DNA from: Sitta carolinensis
Taxonomy: Eukaryota; Chordata; Aves; Passeriformes; Sittidae
DNA: 64,000 nucleotides
Reading direction: 5' to 3'
Assembly: GCA_032173965.1 (NCBI GenBank)
Contig: JAVUNC010000019.1
Coordinates: 9,473,234-9,537,233, forward strand
Shown here: in pieces, positions 50,190 to 62,923 of the stretch
How the letters are laid out: every line of letters begins with the position of its first letter
Position numbering within the stretch: the stretch's first letter is position 1
Translations under genes and position numbers: made by a program
The notes under the pieces: generated by a model
The model's input: only the letters and a program-made list of their open reading frames with translations
Told to the model about the DNA's origin: nothing
Databases searched by the model: none

Positions 50190-51865
50190 TGGACATAGGT
50201 ACTTATATAGGACAAAGTCAGTAGTTTAATGTTATGTTTTCTTCTGCAATACAAGAAAAGCTTGAAGAAACTGGCCTGTTCTTAAGGGAGCACGTCAATA
50301 GTGCAGTGTCAAATCATCACATTGTGACTAATGCTCCCTTTTGCATCTTAAATATTTTTAGCTTGTATTTGTTTTGTGCTCTGTGAAGTTAGGTTTCTGA
50401 GTGGGCACTTCTGAGCAAATATAAGCCTGTGTGCTTCAGTGCAGTTCAAGAGTGTTTTTTTTCTCCAGAAATCCCCTCCCACTGCCTCCTTGCCATCCTC
50501 TCAGAGTCTGAGCTTCTCATGAAAGAGACTCCCTGAGTCATTTAGCACCCTCCTTTGAGAAGGCTCAGCCTCTGTCACCTTATACATGTGAAACAGCACC
50601 AAGATACCCTCCTCCAGATGCACTCTACACAGGCAGTCTCAGGAACTTTTCTCCTGCTTCTGAGAATCTCAGAAAATGACTCACCTATTTCTTTACCCCT
50701 TCTTTTTATGTCTCTTGCTCTTCATGTGCTTTCTCACCCGGAAATTAGTTCATCGGGATAATACTCACAAGTCAAGTTGCACACAAGGCTGCAAAAAAGA
50801 CCCCTGAGCTTGACAGGCCCTTCAGGTCAAGAAGTCCCTCTCTGGAAAAGCAGCAGGAGCCCATGCATCACAACCACTCCATTGCAGTGTCAGGCAATCA
50901 ATGGAAACACAATAATATCGATAAAATATGTACGAAGCCTGTGATGTTCTCTCTTGTGGGGCCACAGCATCGATGAGATGTCACTGACAAACCACCAGGA
51001 GCTGCCACAGAGCTCTGACACATTGATTTTCTGAGGTTGGGGTCTCCAGCTGTATTTCTAATAAAACAAAAGGTCTAGGGTTTCTTCTTGCACACCTGGG
51101 AGCTGTTGGCTCTGGAGATAAAACAGCTCAGAACTTGTGCTGTTTTACTTTAGCCCTGCAAACTACCTCTTGTAAAATAAGAGCCCATTAGGGGCAAAAT
51201 TGATGGTGAAGATATTTTCTGCTGATAAGCTTACAAGCAGAAGTGATTCTTTCTAAAAAGATGGGGGGAAGAGCAGGGGAAAATGAGCTTAAAACATGTG
51301 GTCATGTTTTCTCCATTGCAAAGAGTTGCTTAATAGAAAACTCTGCAGCATAAGATTTAAACCCTCTCTGATGTGCAGCCTCACCTAACATTTTAAGATG
51401 CAAAATTTAAGAATGCAATTTTATTTTCTTTCTGAATGATTTCCAGATTCATTGGAGGCAAAACAACTTGTCTTGAAAGACTTAAAATTTAGATTTTTAA
51501 CTAACACAACTTCTTTGACGCTCTAGTTTTGAATGAAAGAAATGCAATTAGCACGTGAAAATTAAAAATGGAATATAGCAGTGTAAGGATTTGACACCCT
51601 TGTCTGTGCTCTGTGATGATACCTCTGCTGCTTTGGCAGAGTTGACTCTTGACTACATTTCAGTGACATTCTGTTTGAAAATATCTTGTCTAGCCATCTC
51701 CCTGTGTCATGAGGTTCACTCAGCTCCTAAGAAGAGCAGAGACATTCTGAGCACCTCTGACACTTGGATTGTGCCACAGGGGCAGAATAAAAAAAAAAAA
51801 AGACTAAGGAAATCAGACTCACTGTTTCTTCACAGGTATGATTTTATGTACACACTCACACATGC

Positions 51866-51885
51866 ACACACATATATATGTGTGT
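51866..51885. repeat. CA-TA-TG palindromic microsatellite
   Basis: acacacatatatatgtgtgt is a perfect 20-bp palindrome inside a longer CA/TA/TG stretch (about 51848-51892). Such compound alternating purine-pyrimidine repeats can adopt cruciform or left-handed forms. Confidence 0.9.
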
Positions 51886-52754
51886 ATACATGTTTATTTT
51901 TTAATGCAGCAGCCTCCAGAAGGTGGCTGAGAATGCAAATGCAGCTGAAAAAACAGCTGCCTGAATTGGGGAGGGTCAAAAGACACAGCAACTCTCATGT
52001 AGGCCAATTTACATGAGACAGGCAAAAAAAAGAGAGTCAACATGTGCCCTTAGTCTTGCTCTTTTTGAGACAAAACAATTTGCCCTTTCAAAAAGTGGGG
52101 AAGAGCCTTCTTCCATCAAAGTAATCCACCCTCAATTTCCTTAGTCCAGGCTAGTAGCATGCCCTAGAGTCAATATTGGCCTAGTGCTCTATTTTAATAA
52201 AATTTTACAGGCTCAGAACAATATTCCATGATCACTCCTGTGAAACCAGAAAAGTCGTGACTTGTTGAGCTTAAATACATCCTCAGCAGTCCTTTGATGG
52301 AAATAGATCTGAAACTCTGGAGCTGCAGGAAGATCCTGTACTTCAGGGACCCATACTCCCAACTAGTGGTGCCAGATCTGTCTCAGGCTCAAGGCAGAAA
52401 ACCAGCTATCTTCTTTTAGACAAAAAAAAAAATTAAAAGAGTTTGTATCAAATGGATCCTTGTTTTTCAGCAGATTCTTCTTTTTCTGGTAATTTCAGTA
52501 TGCCCTATTATCAAGAAACAATGGTTGAAAGAAATGGAATCTTGAAGGAGCCAGAGAAATACTGAATGACAGTGGTAAGCTCAAAGAACTTCGTTTCAAA
52601 GGAAGCTCATAAAATATGTATCCAGCTGTCCTTTACTTTCTAATCAGGCTTTCTGATATAATGAAACTTCATCCAGAAAGACACTTGCTCATTTCTGTGG
52701 TGGTTCTGTCTAAAAAAGGGGAAACGCGAATAATGGGAAGAGATCAACTTAATC

Positions 52755-53310
52755 CATTTCAGCTTAACTGTGCAGGTGAACTGGGGAGAAAATGGTATTA
52801 AACTGAAATCTGTGAAATTTTTGGCTCTGGACAAATGCTCCTTTAGACAGCAAATATTTGCTGAAGATTACCCTGTATTGTTGATGCTGCTAATTAGCAA
52901 ACAAAACACTCAGGTTGTGCCACCACATATGGCCTTTCCATTTGCTGAAAACATAAATAACCATGCTGCTGTTCCCGCTCCTAATGGGATTTAGTGTCAT
53001 GTGCCCTATGTCAAATGCTGTAGAGCACAGCAGCACCTTCCCCTGCAAGCAGCAGGCAAAGCCAGCCTGTCACTCAGGGACTGCTTGTCCTGGTGGCACT
53101 GGGTTTGCAGGGTGTGCCAGATTTAGTCATGTACATGAGCATCAACTTGCTGACAGCCACGGGGAGGTATTCAGGGCAATTAGAATGGTAATCAAGAATT
53201 GACATCACCTCCTGCTCAGCCCATGTTATTCAATATAAAAATAATCTCAATTAGTGCTGCGTTCAGGGTTTGGGCTCACATTAAGTTGTGGAAGCGGCAA
53301 TTAATTCAGG
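52755..53310. promoter_or_regulatory. Candidate conserved non-coding element rich in TAATTA-type sites
   Basis: This interval has high complexity and is free of recognisable repeats. It contains gctaattagc (52889-52898, a perfect palindrome with the TAATTA homeodomain core), ggtattaaac, gggcaattagaatggtaatc (53174-53193), ctcaattagtgctg (53247-53260) and ggcaattaattcagg (53296-53310). Clustering of paired homeodomain-type cores in otherwise complex sequence suggests an enhancer. It is inferred only from motif density and needs alignment to other birds and mammals. Confidence 0.25.
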
Positions 53311-55222
53311 CTTCTTGTTTTGGTAGGTTGGAAAAAAATAAAAAAGCATTTGTGTTGTTTTCACTTTTAATAAGAGCACAATTTACTCTTAAGGTCAGAA
53401 GTGTGACATATGTTCTGTCTTGTGTTACAAAAATAATGATGTATCGGGTCATCTGAGATATACAGGGCTGAGGGGAAATAAGCAGAAAGCAAGACAGAGA
53501 GACAGCTCCTGGCTTGCTGTTGACATGATTCTCTCTTTCTGTGCAGCCATCATTAAAATGCCAGGCTGCTAAATACCTCAGAAAATAAAACCTTGCAACC
53601 AAAAAGAATTATTTATTGGTTTGGATTGCAAAACAAAACCTCTTGTAGAACAGGCATTTTAAATAACTGTTTTGATATTCAGGCAGCACCTAGCAGTGAG
53701 ACAGCTTGTCAATGCTTCCTTTAAAAAACGCTCATTTCTTAAAAAGTTTGCGTTTCTTGTCAGCTAAAAAGAAAAATGGTTAAATCAGCTTGTCTATTTT
53801 TGAAATAAAGATCAGCAAAAATCAAATCAAAACAAAACAAGATGTTTCAACTATTTCCAAGTTCTATTTATGCTTCTTCCAAGCAAAGAAAAAATTTATC
53901 TTCCAAAGGCAAATCCAGGAAAGCCTGTATTAACAATGATTTTATTTGATATCCAATGCTGGTACTTAAGCTGTTTAGTTGGCTCAAAGGATGGCCTGTG
54001 AATATGTATTAATTTTAAGAATTAGGAAGACATCAGCAGTATCATTTCCCATTGTTTTCTGGGAAGCACATGGAGGAGCACACTCTCAGTCATCCTTTCA
54101 CTTTCCATACAGAGCACTCTGTTTGCAATGGTATTTTCACATGCAGAGGCAAAGCAGCCTGCACAGAGGTGTCTGATTGCCCCATACCCCCCCAAAGTGG
54201 GCAGATTCCTCAAGGAGTAAGCTAATTTATTCCTCTCCAAATGAAGAGCTGCAGACCAGACTCCAATGAAATCAATGAGACTATTTACAGGGCAAGAGTA
54301 CAGGCAGACATGAGAGTTTTTTCAGGTGAATTGCTCCATCAGCTGAAATGCTTGGAGAAGGAATCAGCAGGGTCTTGCTGATGCACTCCAACCCAGTGCA
54401 CTCGGAGTGATTCGGTGCAGTGCCATTCTCCAGCACAACATTTCTAGCAGTGATGAACACATTTGTTTGGAGATCTGCTCTTTAATTCATGGGCATTAGT
54501 GCTCAAAGCAGCACTAAGTCACTGGGGCTGCACGGGCACGGGAAGGGAACCAGGCCAGCAGTACTTCTGAAGGAAAGTGATAGCTGAGACCAAACGAGTA
54601 CAGCATCCCACAGAAAATTCCTGCTCCAGAAAATATTTTTAGAAGCCACCCATCCAGTGTCTCCCCGTGCTGAGGCAGCCCTGGAACAACCTGTTTTACC
54701 ATAGGTCAGACCTGTCTCTAAAGGCCAGGCCTGACAGGCTGGATGCTGATACCAGACTAAGAAATGGAAATCTGTGGGGCTCTCTTTTGCTTCTTTTAGA
54801 CTGATGACCTTTCTGAAGCCTGATACGAGGTGCAGTGCATTGATGTTTGGGGTTTGCTCGCTGTGATTTTATGCTGCTTATCCATAAAAACTTCACAGAG
54901 TAACTTCTGTTGGCTAAGTGTGTTATATGGTATTTTGGTACAAGGAATATAATATGATGTAAAGTGCATCATGTGGAAATAGTTGCAATGATCTAAAAAC
55001 AGCACGGGTGATGGCAAGCAAAAAACAAAGGAGAAAAACAGAGTGTACTTCAATTTCATCACAGTCTTCCAATGCAATGTTTGGTAAAGAGAAGAGACAG
55101 ATTCCTTAGGTTGCTAGTGTGTTTTCATAACAACCATGACTCCTGTAGCTTCCATCAGTTCTTGTTTGCCTATGGAAAATTAAGATGAATTATAGAGTAT
55201 AAGACAGAAAAGAACAGGCCCT

Positions 55223-55395
55223 CAAAAATAAACCAAACCACAAAAAAAAAAAAAAAATCAGCAAAAAAACAACACAACAAAAACAAATAAAAAACTCCAC
55301 AAAACAAACAAGCAATACAAAAATAAAACCCATCAAAACAAACAAACAAAAAAAACCCCAACCCTTAAAACCACTTCCAAATAACCAAATCAAAA
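55223..55395. repeat. A/C-only low-complexity tract
   Basis: Over about 170 bp the plus strand is almost entirely A and C with very few T or G. It includes an A16 run at 55242-55257 and many caaac/caaaac units. Minus-strand frames of 63 and 67 codons here read Phe/Cys/Leu-rich runs and are artefacts of composition. Confidence 0.9.
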
Positions 55396-57585
55396 CATGG
55401 CCATCTAAAATTACAAAGCAAAAGAGGACTCTGATTACAGTGGGTTGGCCAAATAACTGAGTGTGAGAGTAAGAGTCATAGATAAATATTTCCTAGGGAC
55501 TCAGTTAAAATAATTTAGCAAGAAGGTGGGTTTAATTCCCATCTCTTTAGGTGCCCTCAGCAGCAGCAAGCAACCCCAAAAATGAGAAAATTAGTTTATG
55601 CTTTTTCTCCAGCTTCCTTTCCACCAAATCATTATGATGACTCTCGAGTAAATTTCTAATATCTGTGGATCACAGAATTTTTCTCCCTGGGAAATATCTT
55701 CAATCTACTTCTCATTCCAAGTCCCAGGAAAGAAGGAGAAGCAGCAGCTCCAGGAGCATCCCTGCAGATCTACAATTACCGTGGGATTCCCAAGACGTTG
55801 CACTGCAACATTGAGATTCCTGCTGCCTAATCCCCACCTAACCCATGTCTCAACCTGAATTTCATCCCTCCAACTTAGATATAAATATTTAAAGACACAA
55901 AAAGCAAGTATTGTCTAAGGGAATGACCTAAAAGTATAGATCTGAAAGCAGGTTAAGAAAAATCTCTAAGCTGTCAGGTAAAGATGAGGCACTTGAATCA
56001 TTATTTATTGTCATGTGGCTTTATGGCACTGTCTTGTTATTAAAACACTTCATAGATAACATTAAAATTAATATGGTGCTTTTATAATTACATGTAGGCT
56101 GTACTTGTGAAATATTAGAATTTCTGGTTTGAGCTACTTTGTGTACTTGAGAAATTGTGAGGAGGGAAGATGTGTGAATATTTATAATTATCTGCATCCT
56201 TTTATTGTTCCACGTGAAAGATTCTTTTCTGGAAATTTATTTGTCAGTTTGTTGTTGAATCCAAATGTCTCCTTTGCAGCTTTGAGCTGATAAATCCACA
56301 TGACAGCACGCTGCTGTGCACACACTTGAAAACAGCGTAGCCATCCATGTGTGGGGGCACATTTATGTGAAGGTTATAAACCTTCTGATCAACCCAAAGG
56401 CAATTAAACCACGTGTACTGCTGGGAAACATGGCCAGGCTGCTTCTCGAGCTGCTCTGGCTTGTACAGACACACTGCAGGTACTTGCAGAGTGATCCCAC
56501 TACTTCTGGTTCTGGGCTACTCTCTGTGTCCTGTATTGTGATGTCCAAAAGCTTTTTTCTCCCTGTTTCTGAATTTTGAAGAGAAAAGTAGTGTCATTTA
56601 TGAAGCACAGCTGGGGGCTGATGAAGAGGGCACTGGAGGCAGTAAGTCAGGGAGGAAAAGAGCAAGCTTTGGTGCTCTTGCCAGAAGCTGTGCTGTGGTC
56701 CCTAATTCCTGCCAAGCAGAAGGCTGAACTCCAGAGAAGATCCCACCTTATCGTCACCACATTCCTGTCATGGCTGCCACAGCTGCCTGACACTGCACAG
56801 TGAGGTGGGGCAGCACAAAACAACTGAGCAAAAGTCTGTTCGACCCGAGGAGCACCATTTCTTGCTGTGGTTCAGTTACATCCATTACTCCTCATAAAAG
56901 GGCGACCAAGAGAAGATCCCTAGTGATGTGACAGCCCTGGCAGAAATGGCTGGCAGAAGACAAGGGGGCATTGCTGTTTACACAGGGGTTTGTACCACCA
57001 GTGAATGAAAATTTAATGAATACATTAATTTTTGAAACTGTTTTGTTTTCATCTGACCTATAGAAAGAAAGTGGTTTAGACTACAAACCAAAACAGATAC
57101 TTTCTTCATTACTATTTTCTACACTAGGCCTTTTATTGCAATCAAGTCACTTTCTGGGAGAAAACATGCCTGGGAGAGGACAAGTTTTGGAATATTCACC
57201 AGAAGGGAAATAATGCTTTTAATTCAGCTCCAAGTCACTGTAAGTTTAACATACAGCAAGGCAATAATTTTGTATCAGCAGCAAGTAGTCTCTACAATTA
57301 AAGAATTCAGAAAAATTCCCTGACGAACTTACACAAAAGATATAACTTATTTAGTTTAGTTTTTAAAAGGAACTGTTCTCAATTGCCATTCCCTGGTAAG
57401 AATTTGCAAATGCTAATTTTGTATCATTTTTGTACCATTGTACCATTATGTATTAAAAGAGTCCATCCCAAATGCTCTCCAGCAATATAAGACTATTTGC
57501 CTGTGTTCATGCAGCCATCATTTTTGCATATGACATTGTGGGGCCCAGGCCTGCTTTGGTACAGAAAAACATTGCCTGATTTCCA

Positions 57586-57601
57586 TTTTTTTTTTTTTTT
57601 T
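57586..57601. repeat. Poly-T run (T16)
   Basis: Sixteen T bases, then caa and a further T8 run leading into a ctttcttgcttgctcc pyrimidine-rich stretch. It is simple sequence. Confidence 0.9.
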
Positions 57602-57734
57602 CAATTTTTTTTCTTTCTTGCTTGCTCCTGACAAATAAGAAGTCAAGGAATAATTAAAGCACAGACTGGAACAAAAATAACCTCCTAGTAAACAAGTGTG
57701 CTCAAGCAAAATAAATGATAATTTATTTTACACG

Positions 57735-57955
57735 CAGAGATTAAAAGAGCTTGGCTTGTTCAGCTTCTCACAACAATAGCTAAGAAGGGATATGACTGTT
57801 CCCTATAAATATATCTGGGTATGCAAACATGAAGGGAGAGAAAAATTACTTAAGCAACCAGTAGAATATTGGCACAAGGACAAATGAGTATAAACGAGCC
57901 ATGAATTAATTATGGTGAGAAATTAGGATAAGTACCTGGAAGGAGAAGAGCTGCT
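57735..57955 (+). mobile_element. CR1 LINE 3' portion, plus orientation
   Basis: The plus strand reads 'cagagattaaaagagcttgg', 'cttgttcagcttctcacaac', 'aagaagggatatgactgttc', 'cctataaatatatctgggta', 'gggagagaaaaattacttaa', 'ttggcacaaggacaaatgag' and 'tataaacgagccatgaatta'. In the same order, CR1 elements of the avian/reptile type carry 'agagattaaa.gagctgggct', 'tgttcagc(c/t)t.gagaagag', '(c)tataaatacctgaaggg', 'gagagg.attatttaa' and 'gcacaagaacaaatgg.tataa'. The element therefore reads on the plus strand, is 5'-truncated and lacks the terminal octamer repeats. It is an old copy. Confidence 0.75.
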
Positions 57956-59962
57956 TTCAGGCTTATTTATGGAAAAATGAGATGCCCAGTTGCTCTGTAT
58001 TCAGCAGGAAAAGGAGTATATTGGTCTTATTCCTCCCCTCAAAGCTCAGGTGTGGGAACGCGTGGCTGTGCATGCGTTCTGCTCTGTATCCCACAACACG
58101 AGAGAGCTACAGAGCTTCACTTCATTTGGCACACAAAAAGGAAAAAATAAGTGAAAATCTTTATGCCATCTCATTTTTAGAGAACAAGTCTTATGTTTTC
58201 TGGAGTCAGACACTTAGTAACTTTTCCATGGTGGAGGACAATGGATAAGGAATTCGACACCAGGAAAATCTCACTCTGTCCGCACACTTCCCCAAAACTG
58301 AGAGATCCCCTTTCCCCAAGAGGCAAAACATGCTCTAATCCAAAATATAAAACAATTAAAAATTGATCCTGGCATATCCAAGAGCTTTTGGAGAGATTAT
58401 GCTCCCCCAGAAAGTGTAAGTCCTCAGTTTTCCCCACCATGAAGAATGTTTGAGCTTTTTTTTTAACGGCTAGGAATATTTGGGGTTTTTTAAACAAATA
58501 TTTCTAAAGCGATATTTTTTTTATCCCCTACCCACTTGTAAACAGCCTGTAAATGGATTTTTTAAATGACAGCGTTCATCCTAGACTTCAAATTATTCAC
58601 AAAATGTCCAATAAATAATTCTTGTTCTGCAGACTATTTGTAAAATGCATATTTATCTGGAATTGAAAATTCATGCTATGCAACTAATTAGCCTTCACAG
58701 AGGGCTTAAGCAGGCCTGTAGGGTGCCCAGGGCTTCTCCCAGCTCTTGGCACAGGGTTGCATTCCCCCTAATTGAATTTACATTTCCAAATTTTTTGGAC
58801 CATTTTATCTGGAAATCACACCCCTCCTCCACCCCCAGTTTTCTACTTGTATCTCAGTATTTGTTTGTTTTGATCAATTTCTCCTAGAAAAATGAAATTC
58901 ACTCCTGCTCCCTCACTAAATTAAAGCACACATAAATCTGTATCTTAAAGACAGTTTAGAAAAACAAGTTTGCCAGCAAAAGGGAGTATAAAGAAAGTGG
59001 GTGTCTGCCATTTGTTGGTTTGTTTTTTGTTATATGCCCATCATTGAATTCAATTTTCTCCATACTTACCTCCTTTAGCATAATTTTCTTTATTTTTTCA
59101 TACACTGGGCATGTTTGGCTGTACAAAATTTAGACCTCTTAAAATGCGAGGAGGCTTAACCATTGTTTAGCATGACTGCTATTCCTTCAAAACCTATTCC
59201 ACTTATTGATAATACCTCATTAGGTTACGATGAAAAAATAAGATACACAATTCATAGAAAATTAAGAAAATTTTGTTCAGTTCCATAATCTTAGAAATCA
59301 TTCATGATCTTCAGATACAAAATCTCAATTTTTCCTGCTAAGAGGTACTAAACACCATATCAGAATGACTTTTGACTCTTTTCTCCCTCATAATTTTCAA
59401 CAATATTTAGAAAATTCACTAGTCATCATCTTTTATTTTTCAAGAAAATGCAAATTCTTTCAATTGTCAACGTTTTCTAGAGCTATTCTGAAGAATGTTT
59501 TAAATTCTGAGTATTTCTGAAGAAAGTCTTGAGGAGTGACTTTCAATGGAAAGCTATGGGACCTTTCAGAACTTCCGAATATGTTACGCTGTCCTTGTGG
59601 CAGTACTGTGAATATTTGGGTGACAATCCCTTGAAGATCTCCAGTGCACTGGACTTTGGTAAGGATTTAAAGTTACTGACTGATATTTAGAATTGTCATC
59701 ATCAGCTATGCTCAGTTGTGCCTGCAAAGATGAGCTCTTACTGTTCAGAGAAATCAAACAAGTAGCTCTGTATGCACCTAACTGTTCTAGCAAAAGCTAT
59801 TGAAATTTTATTTCAGAGAAAATAAACCACCTTTCAGATCGTCTGGGTCTATATCAAAACATTATTGCTGTCAAATCTGAATCCCGTTTTGGTAAGGAAA
59901 GCAGGACCAGAGAAACTGAGAAAGCTCTAGGTTTAGAAACACCTTCTTAGCCGGGCCTGTTT

Positions 59963-59985
59963 ATTTCTAGGACATTCCTAGAAAT
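59963..59985. repeat. Inverted repeat, 9-bp arms
   Basis: atttctagg (59963-59971), loop acatt, and the exact reverse complement cctagaaat (59977-59985). It is short and likely incidental. Confidence 0.75.
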
Positions 59986-62874
59986 ACTGGGCTGCTTTTA
60001 AAGACGGACCTGCTGACCAGCAAAGCTCATGTCACTTCACCTAGCATTGAATACCTGCTTTTAAGGGGCTTCTTTAAGGAATGAGTCACAAGGTAGAAGC
60101 TTAAGTCACTGAACTATGTAATTACTGAGAAAGAGCAGATTGAGAGCACACAGACTACACCTTGGTTTATTTTTGGAGCTGAAGAAAGCTGCAACTTGTT
60201 ATTTAGTTAAACCTGGCTGATTAATGACCTATCAAATTAGGGGTGCTGTACACTGCATCAAAGTCATAACCAACTTATTTAGATCCCTTACTTATTAAAT
60301 CAAATCCATAACCAAGCAAACCACACACACCACGAAATGTGTCCCCTGATCCACCACACTGAGGTGCTAATCAATATCTTCATCCCATCCAGGGGCTTCC
60401 TTGCACTGAACTCACACAGGACAGCTGGGATAAGTTCCTTCAATGTAAATAAGTTCTCCCTAGAAATAAATTCCATAGTTATGCATCATTCCTAAACTAA
60501 TCTCTGGAAATAAACTGCAACCCTCGTTGATGGCTACCTAGATCATGAGAATATAGACTATGAAACACAGGATTTCCTCACCTTGAAACCAAATACAACA
60601 TCACAAAATCTCTAAGGAAGCTGCAAAATATATTTTGACAGGTTAAGCTCTCTGGTCTGTGTAGCACATGCATGAAGAGTTTGATGCTGAAAGATTTTAG
60701 GTGAGGTAGAGAAGAATCAGTATCCCCATACAGAGCCAGTACAGAACCTTCCAGCAGCTGTCCTTGAAAGCTGAGCTCTGGAAGAACAATTTTCAGGATT
60801 AAAAAGTTAGGTGCAATATTAATACTGCAGGCTTGGTCTGATTCTTAATTTTTGATTTGGAGTCACAGACAGGCAATTAATTTAAATTAGGTGGTATCAG
60901 AAGGGATGCTGCTGTAGCAGATTTCTCATCTGTTAATTTAGAACTAGCAGCAATGGTATCCAGTCAAGTTTATTTTAATTTATGGACATCTTCAGCCTCC
61001 TGCTCTGAAGGAAGATTAAATGTGGAATTGATCAGACTTCTTCAATATTGCTTTTTCTTGTCCTTTTAATTTTGCAGCTCTTACTTCCAAATGCCTGACA
61101 CACAAACACAGGTGAAATGTATGTCAGAAGCAGTAAAATTTCAAGATTGGTAAAACTGATCAAGATCTGAGTATACTCAGTAATGGTAGAATTTCTTTCC
61201 CTTTATTAATAATCTTCCTATAGTCTACAGTTGGAGATCCTTTTAGTTTGAGCATTTTTTAATATAAATATATTCTCACAGCTACAAGAATATGTCCTAT
61301 TATTTGAAATGTACATGACTTTATTTTTTTCAAAATTACATATCACTTCAGATGGTGGGTAACACTAGAGGCAAAAAGTGCATAGTGTTTATCTGCATTT
61401 GATTTAGCAGATGATAATTTGGATTCTGTACATGAGGTACATGTCATTAGTTTTGTAGAAAGCCCCATCTGTGTCCGAGGGTTTCGTCTAATGCTGAACA
61501 ATGTAACTTGCCTCAGCATCCTGCTCAAAAGATTGCTTGTCTTAATTTCCTCCATCACCCTCAGCAGACAATGAAATCCTTACACAAGCAGTCTGGCACA
61601 TTAAGAAACTATTTTTCTAACTTGCTGTTCATCTCTCAAATGTTATCTGATTTAATCCTGCCTGTAGAGCAGGTTTAAATATGCAGTGTTGCCAAGAGCT
61701 CTGGGTCCCCTTTACTGACCTGGGCCCCTGAGTTGCTCTGTATCCATCTTCCATCTCCTCATCTGAAGGAGATGGACTTTGCTAGGACAAAGCCAGGGTC
61801 CCTCCAGAATTTTAGTGCATGTCTTGGAGAGAAAGAGAGAAATGAGGCTGAAGAAAAGAGGGGCAAACTCTCAGCACCAGTCCTGATTGCAGTTTAGGAG
61901 AGCTCCAAGGCCACACATCTTGCTTGCCAGGAAAAAGCGTGACAGATACTGAGAGTAACCTTTGGTCCACACTGAACCCCTTTAACAGGAAGACTGACTA
62001 AGAAGAAATAGAATTAAACTCTCTCTACCACTGTTATTCTGCCCCAGGCAGCAGAATACCAAAACCCAGTCTGGGAATTCCTAACATTTCCTGTAAAGAT
62101 AGGTTGTAGTTTTACAGGAAGACAACAAAGGTACCACAGCAAACTGATAATGTTTTGAGGCACTAATTTTCACTTGTAGCTTTTCGTGCTATTTTTGTCT
62201 TTAGTGGAGAAGAATTTGCCTTGACTGTGCCACTTAAATTGACTAAGATTTATTACATTCTCCCAGCAATTTCTTTAATGTGCCTTCAGAGCATTATGTA
62301 AAAATTGAGCAGGCAGAGGAGTCTGCTCCAGAGCTGCACACAAGCAGATGTCTGGCAGGATCCTTCCAAGCCCCTGTCCCCTGTTGGAAATATCAGAGCT
62401 GCAATGTCCACTCGACAAGGCTGTCAAAGTCACCTCTCCCCAGCAAGGACAGCAGGACACAACTTTCATGGAGCAGGTCCAGAAATAATAGCATCAACCC
62501 CAAATCAGGCTCTTGGGCACAAGGCAAACAGCCAAGCTGAGACAAAGTTCCACAACTATGACCCCGTGCTGGCTTCAAAGAGAGATCCCCACCCAAAATT
62601 TATATGAGGGTTTTTTACATACAAAGTGAAGAGTGTGTTTTAGTGAATTCCTTAGAGATTAAGGAAATGTCCTAAAAAGCACTAAAGTACCTAGAGGACC
62701 TAATATTAAAAAAAAAGAAAATATATCTTTACTACTTAATGATCCAACCTGTTTTGAAAATATATATTGCACTTCAATATTACATACATATGGTAAAAAT
62801 AACTAACCTATCCTCCATGTCAGTCCTGGGAAAGGTACCTTCTATACAAAAGCATGCATGTAAAGAGAATTTTT

Positions 62875-62923
62875 AGATAATCTATTGAGCTCAGAGTTAT
62901 TAGATAGTCTAATGAGCTCAGAG
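62875..62923. repeat. 27-bp period imperfect duplication
   Basis: agataatctattgagctcag at 62875-62894 recurs as agatagtctaatgagctcag at 62902-62921 with two mismatches, both copies continuing with ag. It is a local tandem duplication with no evident function. Confidence 0.85.

Larger units (their letters stand above)
47481..57734. other. Gene-free sequence with candidate conserved element and hairpins
   Basis: No gene is recognised. The longest frame is 141 codons at 51591-52016 on the plus strand. It runs through an A13 run and a CA/TA microsatellite and is therefore not credible. Items listed separately are a hairpin at 50159-50189, a palindrome at 51866-51885, a candidate regulatory stretch at 52755-53310, an A/C-rich tract at 55223-55395 and a T16 run at 57586-57601. 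A16 occurs at 47750-47765. Confidence 0.6.

Noticed and set aside
51591..52016. Plus-strand frame of 141 codons
   Set aside because: It runs through an A13 homopolymer and a CA/TA microsatellite and has no domain.
55170..55393. Phe/Cys/Leu-rich minus-strand frames resembling membrane proteins
   Set aside because: They are produced by the A/C-only tract; apparent hydrophobicity is a composition artefact.
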